The notes below the pieces were generated by a model that was given only the letters and a program-made list of their open reading frames with translations, made no database searches and had not been told where the DNA came from. This document shows, in pieces, positions 9,711 to 18,305 of a stretch of 64,000 nt of DNA. The stretch's first letter is position 1, and each line of letters starts with the position of its first letter. Source of the DNA: Gavia stellata (Eukaryota; Chordata; Aves; Gaviiformes; Gaviidae); contig NC_082618.1 in assembly GCF_030936135.1 (NCBI RefSeq), positions 5,739,034 to 5,803,033 on the forward strand, read 5' to 3'. A program made the translations under genes and the position numbers.

Positions 9711-11763
9711 ACCAAGGAGTTTCCTTCTCAAACAATTTGGAGGGATAAAGCTAGCCAGAGACCGATAACATGGACTTGCACATGTTAATAAATCCTGACG
9801 AGACGAGGTCAGGGGGGGCCGGTGGCGAAGCCCGGTAGGTTTGCCGTGAAGGCGAGGGATGGAGATGAGTCCCCCTGCCCTTCCCCAGTCGGGGCTCTCG
9901 CAGCCACATGAGACGGACCCACGTCCCCCCATCGCCTTTCCTCTTTTTATTCCTTGTTTTTTTGGGCAGCAAGGAGAATGGGGTCCTGAAGCGGCTGCTG
10001 GGGGCGGGAAGGGAGGAGCAGGTTGACCCCCAACCCCGCAGCATTGGGGCTGCAGGGCGGCACACGGCCCCGGCGGCGGGGACGGGTGGTGAAACGCACC
10101 GTGCCGGAGCTCAGCTGGACCTACTCTTAATAGAAAGTGTTACCGAGAGCACAGCGGTGCTTCTGTCAGATGGAAACCTGGCCGTGGGGGGAGAGATGGG
10201 GCTGGCTTCCTTTTGCTTTACTGCCCAGAGCGGCGCTGAATACCTCCATCCCCTCGTTACACCAGAAATCGCTGAGATGGTTTTGCCAGAGGATGGACCA
10301 GCCTCAGACCCTGCCTCGGGGGGCGAGGACGGTGTTTGCCCGGGTCTCACAAGGAGCAGCCAAGAAGGAGGAACCACAACCCCCTCGGCCTCTTGCTGCC
10401 CCCTCTCCGGCATACTGCCCCGACACCGTTCCCTAACGCGGGCTGTGCTTTGCCACCCGCTCTGCAGGACAAGACACAGGCGAGCTGCAAGCCTGGTGTA
10501 AGACAAGCTGAAAGATCAAAAAAGAATTAAAAAAAGATAATGGGGAGGTTCACTTTCCTTCTAGGAATTTGCACAGAGAAAAAAAAAAGGAAATGCAACT
10601 AGAAATGCAACTCCAGCTCCCTATTGCTTCGGCGGTTGCCTTCGCACCGCCGCCGTCTCAGGTGGATGGAGGTGAGCGTCGCCGTGGGAAAGCCCGGCGC
10701 GGGTCGGACCCACCTTCCGGCACCGCTGGCAGGGTGCGACGGCACGGGGGGAACCGCCTGCCTGCCCGGGGTACGCCGGGAGTTTGGGTCGGAGCTGTGC
10801 AAAGGCAGTCGCCTGCTGAGCCCGGGACGCGAGGTAGCGGAGGGGTGACCTGCCTGGCAAGGAGTCTTTTGAGATTATTTGGTGTTCAACAGGCTGGTGG
10901 GGGAGAAGAAGCCTTCCTTGGCTGAACCAGAGCAGAAGGGGGACTCGAAGCCCTGGGGAAGCAGCACCCGGCACCCCAGGGGATGTAAGGGGCAGGATGG
11001 GGGCTTTATTTTTTATTTTTTTTTCCCCTTTCTCACTTTCATCCAGAAATTCTGCCTGGAACTCTGACCCAACCAAGACAACAGAGAGGCCGTGTAACCT
11101 GGCCTCTTGCCGGAGGCTGCTCTACCCTCCGAGAGGAGAAACCCCAGCTCCGCGGGGAGGAAAACCGGACTCCCACCTCCACCGTGCCCCAGGGCCGGGG
11201 CCACCCCCAGCGCATCGGGCCACAGGCGCTGGGCAATTTTCTTCCAGGAGGCGGGTGATGGCAGGCAGCAGCAAGCGTTGCCCCTGCGGTGCCAGGGCAG
11301 GAGCTGGCAAGGACAGACCCGACAGCCAACCTCTGGGCACCATCTGAGGCATCTCCTCCACCCCCTCGGTGCCAGGCAGCGTTTCAGCCACGGCAGAGAC
11401 ACAAACCCCCTGTGACGGCTTTGGCCCCAAGCACCAGAGGCTCGGGGAGGGCTCGGGGGTTTAGCTGAGGTCCTCCCTCACCCCTCGCTACCTCCAGGCA
11501 GCCCGGCCACCCACCCGCTCTGACCCGCCGGTGGCCACTGCATCACCCTGCTCAGCACCGCCCAAGATGCACCGTCCCCAAATGTCACCGCAGGGTGCCA
11601 GCGCTGTCGGGGAAGCAAATCCCGAGGTGCCCCCGGCACAGCTCCCACCGCGGCATCACCCCGGCAGAGAGCAGTGACACCAGCGCTTGCCGGGGAGCCA
11701 CGGTCCCCGAGGATGGGCGGCCGCGGGGGCACGGCCAGGGGGGTCCATTGGGACGGGGGGGGC
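9695..11763 (-). other. RASL10B: Probable RASL10B 3' UTR
   Basis: No coding sequence lies between the RASL10B stop (11764-11766) and the AT-rich zone. Possible - strand AATAAA signals are present near 11005-11020, near 9945 and at 9700-9695; the last gives the longest UTR. A T-rich run near 11010-11030 (A-rich on the - strand) could be an alternative end. The UTR boundary is an estimate. Confidence 0.4.
9787..9792 (+). terminator. GAS2L2: AATAAA poly(A) signal, candidate GAS2L2 3' end
   Basis: Canonical hexamer on the + strand, 1.88 kb after the GAS2L2 stop, followed within about 40 bases by G/T-rich sequence. It is the first canonical signal seen downstream of the gene. Confidence 0.4.
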
Positions 11764-12034
11764 TCACATGATGGTGCATCGGTTCCTGCGCAGGGCACCC
11801 TGGAAGCGGATGGTGGTGTGGACGTGCTTGCAGCGGGCGCAGCCCACGCTCTTCAGGAGCTCACTGAAGAGCAGCAGGATGTGCCAGTTGTACTTGGCCG
11901 AGCACTCGATGTAGCCGCACTTCCACGTCTTCTTCACCAGGTTGGAGACGTTCCAGCGCGGGATCACCCGGCCCCGCTGCAGGTCCCGCTTGTTGCCCAC
12001 GATGATGATGGGCGTCTCTGAAGTGCCGATGACC
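11764..12034 (-). CDS. RASL10B: RASL10B last exon
   Basis: The acceptor (- strand) cctccccag opens the exon at 12034, and the stop TGA is at 11766-11764. Encodes from the completion of Arg114 through residue 203, including [11 protein letters not shown], the ECSAKYNWH block and the C-terminal basic stretch before the CTIM box. Confidence 0.97.
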
Positions 12035-15000
12035 CTGGGGAGGGCGGGCGGTGAGGGAGGAGAGAAGGGGACAGGGCAAGTGAGATGATGGACCATCCTG
12101 CAGACCCCCAACCCATCCCAAACCAGCACTTGGCTTTGGCTTGCCAAGAGGGACGTGCCTCCTCTTGGCCTGTCCCCTTGTCCCTCTTCGTGGCCAGCCA
12201 CCCGGCGTGCCAGCCCCAGTTGTGTTCCCAGGGATAGCTGCCCTTGCCCGCAGGGGATACCAGGGTCCAGTTTTGCCTTTGCTTTTGGGCTCCCAGCCCT
12301 GCAAAGGGGCTTTGCCCCAGTCTCCATCTCATCTCTGATGCCAAGAGCAGGGGACTGCAGGGATGAGCCGTACCACCCCGCTGGGAGCCACACGGGACGC
12401 ACCCACCAGCAAAGCGGTCCCTACCTCGTTTCCAGGATCTGCTGGCGGATGGTTTTGATGTACTCGAAGCTGTCAAAGCAACAGATGTCATAGACCAGGA
12501 TGTAGGCATGGACGCTCCGGAGCCCCCTGCAACACACGTCCGCCCACTCCTGCAAGGTGCAGAGGGGGATCAATCCTGGCTCAGCCCCACGGCCGTGCCC
12601 AGGGGATGCCCTGCACTGCTTCAGGGCTGGGCACGTCAAGGAGGCTGCTACGCCGGCAGGTTTGCAGGGGGAAAGGTGTTTGCGGGCTCTGGCCCCCAGG
12701 TATTTTGCAGGCATGTGGGGCTCCTGGCTGGGAGCGCTCCCCCAGCCCCCCGGGGGCTGCATGCCCTCCGGCCCCGACACCCAGCACCCAGCTCACCTCT
12801 GCTCTGCCCCAACCCATCCCTGTGACGGCTGCGTCTGCACCCAGCGGCCCTTCAGCCATCCCCCGCATCTCCGGAGATCCCTTATCCCCCTCGTTAATCC
12901 AGAGGAGAGATAACGGGATCTGTCAGCCCCAGTTCCTCTCTTGAGCAAGGATTACAGCCTGCCTAACACCGCCTAACGCACAGTGGTCCGGAGGTGAGCT
13001 GGGAGCGGAGCTGAATGCAACCCCTTGCCCTGGATGTAAAAGCTTCACCCTCCAAAGCTGCTAATTAGGTGTGTTAATTAGTGATGCACCCCGGTTTTCA
13101 GGCAGGGTGGGTGAGGAGGATGCTGAGGGTTGAGCAGGGCTCAGCCCAGCCCCGGCTCCGTGGGGTCGGGGGTGATGGACCAGCAGCTCCATGGGTCAGA
13201 GGGGGAAGGTGATGGCAGGGCTCTTTGGAGGGGACATGGGGACGGGAGAGAAGCAGTGCCTGCTTGGGAGGGTGGTCTGCGAGAGTGAGACTGGGAGCCA
13301 GGGCAGAGGCAGTCGGGGGTGGCCTCTCCACTGTCAAAATTTGGAGCTGTAAGAAATACATGTTGTTAGGAAAGCTTTGGGTTTCCAGGAATAACAGGAT
13401 TTTTTTTTTCCCTGCTATAGGAGTGAAAATCTGCCCCACTTCCAGCCTCTTCCCCAGCCCAGCGGTGGCACCGAGGCTGCAGTGACACCGGGAATGGCAG
13501 CCCATGCAGGCAGCACTGCAACCCCCCTGAGCGCGACTGGAGAGGAGAAAGATGCACCAAGGAGGAAAGGCATCACTTCTCCCTGAGCAAACCTCTTCAG
13601 TACCGTAAACCATCCCTTCCTGAGTTTTTCATCGGAATGAGGCAAAACAAGAAGACTTAGGACTGAAGAAACCTGGGAAAAGGAAAGTTCTGGGGTGCGG
13701 GTCGGTCTGTGTCGCAGACCGCAGCATGGGAAGGAGCTGGGAGCAAGCAGCATGACACAGCCCCTCTCCCATCCAGGGAGGGGAGGAGATGATGTGTGGC
13801 TCCGCGGTATCAGAGACCTGCAGGCGGATGAGGCGGCAGTGTCTCAGGTTACTCTGAGTCCTGATACACCTGGGACATTAATAAATTGCAGCTATTTCAC
13901 CACGCTGGGGTGCAGCTTGCTCCGGCACCGTGATGTCGGGATGGTTTTCCCCATGCGGGGCAGGTTTCCTGGGATGCTCGGGGCTGGAGGAGGGTCACAC
14001 CGCGCATCCCGCCTGGCCCCGTGCGGGAGTGGGACATCAGGGAGCCACCGGCCCCCGCTCCTCTCCCAGGACATCGCCACAGGGGTGCTGCTCCTGGGCA
14101 CGGGGCAGAGCCCAGCGATGCTTCCCAGCAGACAGAGCTGTATCCTCCACCGCGGTCCTCTCCTTTCTCCTTGGAGCCATCCCTCTGACCGTCCTCTCTT
14201 CCCTGGAAACCTCCATCTGTTCCCACCGGCCGCCTCCTCTTTAGCGCAGCGAGACAGGGAGTTAATCGAGTATGTTAGCGTCAGCTGCCGTGTCAATAAA
14301 TTACCCTTTGCTATTTCGGGCTGTCTCTCGCGCTGACCTTTCGTTCCCTGCACACGCCAATTAATTTTTAAACCTCCTCCTCGCCCCTGGGGTGCTCACT
14401 TCGCCTCCTGTCCGACCGCACAGGGGAAACTTGGAGCACTACAAGGCTCCTATAACCCCGTCCCCGTTGGGCACGGGAGCAATATAATTATATTGATTAA
14501 AAATACAAGAGAGCCCGGCTCCCGCGGAGGTGCCCCCACTGACGGCTTGCCCTCCGGCGTGGCTGCAGCCATGGCTGGGCACCTCCAGCTCCTTTCCCCG
14601 CAGCGGCGGCACAACTTGTGTCCCTGGGGTCATGGCACGAGCTTAAAAATCCCCTTTTTCCCCGTTAAACTCTGCCGAAGCAGTCGGCACTGGTGGCAAC
14701 GCTTTCCAACCCCACGCTGCCTTTTGGGGCTGTTTTGGAAGCACCTGAGAGCTCTGAGGATTTGAGGAGGAGCTGGTGGGCGCAGCGCTCCGGGGACAGC
14801 CCAGGCAATGCTGGGGGGGTGATGGCCGCCCCGGGAGGGGACGAGCAGCCCTGTTCTGCCTGGCTCGGGCAGTGGGTGCGTTGGGGTCTGGCTCTCCAGG
14901 ACCCCCTGGTTTTCACCCGAATGCTCTGGCCATGGTCTCCCAGCCTTTTGCTGGCACCGGCTCTGACAGCCATGGAACAGGATCCCAGTGCTCCGGGATC

Positions 15001-15534
15001 CACCGCCCAGCTGGACAGGGCCATGGGCACTGCCAGAGCCACAGTCCTTGGAGCGGGACGCCGTCCCTCCAGTGTTTGCCGTCATTGTAGGTGAAAAAGC
15101 TTTGAAAGACGCTTTATCCTGGGCCCGCTCAGCCAGTAGCCATGAGGATGCGATCCCTCGCACCGGCTTTTAGCAAGCAAACCCCGACGTGGAGGGAGAA
15201 GCATCCCCCGAAGAGGAGGAACCGGGATCCCGCAGGGTTATACAGCAAAACCCCACTGAGATCACCAGAGACCACCCAACGTGGAGGTCCCATCGCACCG
15301 AGCCGGGTGCACCCCTACCTGCAGGGTGTTGACGGGGAAGGCGGTGATGGGGGGGAAGTCCATGATCTGCAGGTCGTGGACGTGGCCGTTCATGACGACG
15401 GCGGGCAGGTAGACGCGGCGGGCCGTGGTGGGCACGCAGACCTCGCTGAACTCGTTGTAGAGGAACTGCCGGACTATGGCACTCTTGCCCACGCCCTGGG
15501 CTCCCAGCACAGCGATCTTGAACGTTGCCACCAT
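11764..15534 (-). CDS. RASL10B: RASL10B, Ras-like protein family member 10B (whole gene, coding span)
   Basis: Coding exons on the - strand are 15534-15319, 12549-12425 and 12034-11764. The 204 codons (203 aa) match the human length exactly. The P-loop GAQGVGKS is at residues 11-18, the G4 motif NKRD at 128-131, and G5 is ECSAK at 157-161. The chain ends CTIM, a CaaX box (Cys200) predicted to be prenylated for membrane attachment. The usual DxxGQ of G3 is replaced by DFPPI, as in mammalian RASL10 proteins, so the catalytic glutamine is absent. In mammals RASL10B is a neuroendocrine and atrial small GTPase linked to natriuretic peptide release; that role is family knowledge. I chose RASL10B over RASL10A because [20 protein letters not shown] and [11 protein letters not shown] are RASL10B-specific. 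The ATG at 15534 matches the mammalian start; an in-frame ATG 13 codons upstream (15573) is less likely. Confidence 0.97.
12425..12549 (-). CDS. RASL10B: RASL10B middle coding exon
   Basis: 125 nt, with acceptor ccttgcag and donor ag|gtaggg, phase 0 to phase 2. Encodes residues 73-113 ([21 protein letters not shown] onward), the central strand and helix of the G domain. Confidence 0.97.
12550..15318 (-). other. RASL10B: RASL10B intron (2.8 kb)
   Basis: No coding exon is visible. Two unusual non-coding patches stand out from the GC-rich background: a double TAATTAG site at 13062-13081 and an AT-rich stretch at about 14255-14520 containing a perfect 16-bp palindrome. The 390-nt intron at 12035-12424 shows nothing notable. 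Confidence 0.7.
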
Positions 15535-15651
15535 GCCGCCGTGCGCCGGCCGCTGCCCCGGTGCTGCCCCCACGGTGCTGAGGCCGCATATTCCCGCGCA
15601 GGGGGCCTCAGCCCCATTCAGGATGCATTTCCCCTCCGGGACAGCCCATCA
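15319..15651 (-). CDS. RASL10B: RASL10B exon with the start codon, P-loop exon
   Basis: Coding part is 15534-15319 (72 codons), with donor cag|gtaggg at the low-coordinate end. It contains the P-loop and the switch I region ([13 protein letters not shown]). A - strand acceptor gccttgcag at about 15652-15657 suggests that the exon's 5' UTR part runs to 15651; that upstream edge is tentative. Confidence 0.85.
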
Positions 15652-17877
15652 CTGCAAGGCCAAGGTGAAGCCAGTCAGATCCTGGAGACACCCTAGCAGA
15701 CCCCACTATTGCTCCAGGTGATGTTTTTCCAAGCAGGAGACCAGGGAAAAGGGTTATGTCTGTCCTCAGGAAGCAGGAGCATCCCCCAGGGCTGGGCAAC
15801 GTCCCTAGCAGCAGCCTCAGCACTGTGAGACCCCAGGGTCCCCCTCGGAGGCTCCCATGCTGCAGAGAGAAGGAGAGCCAGGATTTGAGCAAACTTTATC
15901 CCAGGAAGGTTGTCACAGGCACATTCAGCCCTTTCGGTACCAGAGTAAGGAAACCTCTGGGAAAGGTACCGTCTGCGGCTGAGGATTTGCCCAGCCCTGG
16001 CAGCACTGGGGTCCTGGGTTGTGCTGGGGACTTGTCCCATAGCACCCGCGGGGACCGCTACCGGCTGCTCCATCCTGGTGCTGCCCTGATCTGGGGAATC
16101 CATCTTCCCTCTGCTTGGACAGCCGGAATTGCCTTTTGCTGGGGCCGGGGGGAGATTGCTCTGCGCCTGCGAACGACAGCTTTAATGTTTAATTTCAGGC
16201 TTTGAGTGGTTTGACAATTAACTTGATGGAGGCTAATTTCCGAGCCAGCTGACGGGGTGAGCCCACAACCTGCTGGCACATGTGCTGAGGCCAGAGGGGC
16301 CCCGGGGCAGGGCCATGCACTTGGGGGGACGTGGGGTGATAACCCACACACAGGGATGCGGGAGCAGAGTCCGAGGAGCCCAAACGCCCGCTGGCACTGC
16401 GTTCCCGACCAGGAGCTGCGATGGAAACAGCAAGGGTGAGGGGCCGGGTCCCACTTCTGCTCACTCCCATCGCCAGGAAGCAGCTTGTGCTTTATCTCAA
16501 AGTGTGGATGCTTTTAACAATTTGTGATGCTCTGGTCCGTTTTCCCTGGAAACCATCCCCAAAGGACAGGGCAGTGGTCCCTGAGCTGGCAGAAAGTGAC
16601 AGCTTCAAACCACCCTGTCCTGCCCGTTTTGACAGGGGTTATTTGCCCCAAAAAGAGCTCGGCCATGGAGATCCCTGCTGCTGGGTGCCGGGGCAGCCAG
16701 GCTTCCCGTGGTCCCCCAGGCTGGGCATCCTCACACCATCCTCTCACCATCCTCACCCTCCTCACACCGGGGCTGGAGGCCTTCAGCAGGACCTGATCCA
16801 GCCCCGAGGGCAGCAGGTTGGGTTTGTGCCCAAGTCTGGGGGACATGGCCCGCTGTGCTGCTGGGACTGTCCCCTTGGGTGCTGACTGCCCTCGGGGACC
16901 TGCTCGCCCCAGCAGCGGGAGCGTTTCCGTGCCACATGTAGGGAAATGGGGGGTGCAGGAGCCCCCGTGTCGGCCCTGCCAGGGACTCTCTCCACCAGCA
17001 GAAAGCACTGTCATCGCAAGTCCCGGGGGGCCACTCTGCTGCAGGGACAACCCCGTCCCCACAAACCCTTCCTCCTCCTCGCAGAGGCAACCCCAGCTCC
17101 TCCGCGGGGCCGGAGGGTGATGGGGCGACACAGCCCGAGACCCAGCACCCGCGGGGCTGCCCCGAACCGTGGCGTGGGCTGTGCCACCCCAAAAAACTCC
17201 GTCCCCCTCTGGGCTAGCACACGGGGGCCATACATGGGGAAAGCCAAAAAGCGGGCCCCAAAAAGCAGGCTTGCGCCCCAAAGCATCAGAGGCCGACCCG
17301 ACGGCTCCCGGCCCCACGAGCGTCTCAGGCCAGCGTGCCACCGCGGGAAACTGAGGCGCGGAGCGGGGGGACGCAGCGGGGCGGCCCCGCGGTGGGGGGC
17401 CGGAGCGGGGAGCGGGGTGGGGGCCCCAGGAGCTCCGCGCAAGGCCGAGCTCGGCGGGCTGCAGGGCCGGCGGAGGCTGGCAGGCTGCTCCCGGGGAGGA
17501 TGCCCCGGCCCCCGGCGCGACCTTGGGCACCGCACCGCCACCCGCACCCGCCACCCCGCGACGCCGGGGGCAGCCGGGGGAAGCAAGCGCTGAGCACCCC
17601 GCACCCCGCCCCGACCCTCCCGGAGGGATGCTCTCGCCGCGGCGGGCAGCGCGGCACCCCCGGCACCGGCCCGCGGGGGGGGTGCTGGGGCTGGCGGAGG
17701 TCGGGGGGTGCCGGGGGGACACACGCACCCCGCCAGGCCGGCGGGGCGGGGGGGAGCGGGGAGCACCGGCGCTCAACTTTCGCGGCCCCCCCGCCCCACT
17801 GCCCCGGCCCTGCCCAGCGGCAACTTTGCCCCCCGTCCGTGTGTCCCCCCCCGCTCTCCCCGGCGGGGCCCCCCTAC
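15652..17877 (-). other. RASL10B: RASL10B 5' intron (inferred)
   Basis: This interval lies between the start-codon exon and the probable first exon in the CpG island. No coding exon is visible. A patch rich in TAAT/ATTA cores at about 16175-16260 contrasts with the GC-rich surroundings. A short imperfect ccatcctcaca-type repeat lies at about 16733-16768. Confidence 0.45.
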
Positions 17878-18110
17878 CTTGCAGCGGCGGCCCGGGCCGG
17901 CGGCGCCCCGGCGGGCGGCGGAGCCATGCGGCGAGCCCGGTGCGGGGCGGGCGGCCCCGCTGCAGAGCCCCGGCCCGGCGCTACCGAGGGGCCGGGCGGC
18001 GGCGGGGGGCGCCGGGCGGGGGGCGCGGCCGCCGCCGGGTCGCAAAGCCCGTCCGGGGCCCGGCGGTGCCCGGGGAGGGATGCGGGGAATGCCCGGGCGG
18101 GGAGGCAGGC
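17290..18110. promoter_or_regulatory. RASL10B: CpG island, probable RASL10B promoter
   Basis: This is the densest CpG and highest G+C run in the window, with many gcg, ccg and cgc triplets and no CpG depletion. It lies directly upstream of RASL10B on the - strand and contains a near-ideal - strand donor at 17878. No TATA box is evident. The long open frame crossing it is a compositional artefact. Confidence 0.7.
17878..18050 (-). other. RASL10B: Probable RASL10B non-coding exon 1
   Basis: On the - strand the sequence gctgcaag|gtaggg forms a near-consensus donor, with the exon ending at 17878, inside the CpG island. The upstream limit (about 18050) is a guess. An ATG in strong context (gccgcATGG) lies about 50 nt before the donor. 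If spliced to the acceptor near 15652 it would open a short upstream reading frame that stops before the RASL10B start. Confidence 0.45.
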
Positions 18111-18305
18111 GGTGGCCGCGGAGGCAGGCAGCGCTCAGGCAGGGATGCAGGCAGCGATGCCCGGGAGTGATGCAGGCAGTGCCCGGGGAGGGAAGGAGGC
18201 TCTTCCCAGGCGGGGATGCAGGGGATGCCCGGGGAAGGATGCAGGCAGTGGCCAGGCAGGGAAGGAGGCAGCGCCCGGGAGAGGAGGCAGGGAATGCCCA
18301 GACCG
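18075..18305. repeat. Degenerate GC-rich minisatellite
   Basis: Units built on gatgcaggcagtgcccggg and gggaaggaggcag recur about six to eight times with substitutions and length changes across the right edge of the CpG island. Unit length varies at roughly 20-36 nt. It explains the repetitive G/R/A-rich shadow frames here. Confidence 0.7.

Larger units (their letters stand above)
7908..9810 (+). other. GAS2L2: Probable GAS2L2 3' UTR
   Basis: No coding sequence follows the stop. The first canonical + strand poly(A) signal seen is AATAAA at 9787-9792, which would give a 3' UTR of about 1.9 kb containing a MIR-like fragment at 8250-8352. A shorter UTR using a non-canonical signal is possible. 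The end point is an estimate. Confidence 0.4.

Noticed and set aside
13695-14336. Open frame of 213 codons in the RASL10B intron
   Set aside because: GC-rich chance frame with no conserved motif, overlapped by equally open frames on the other strand.
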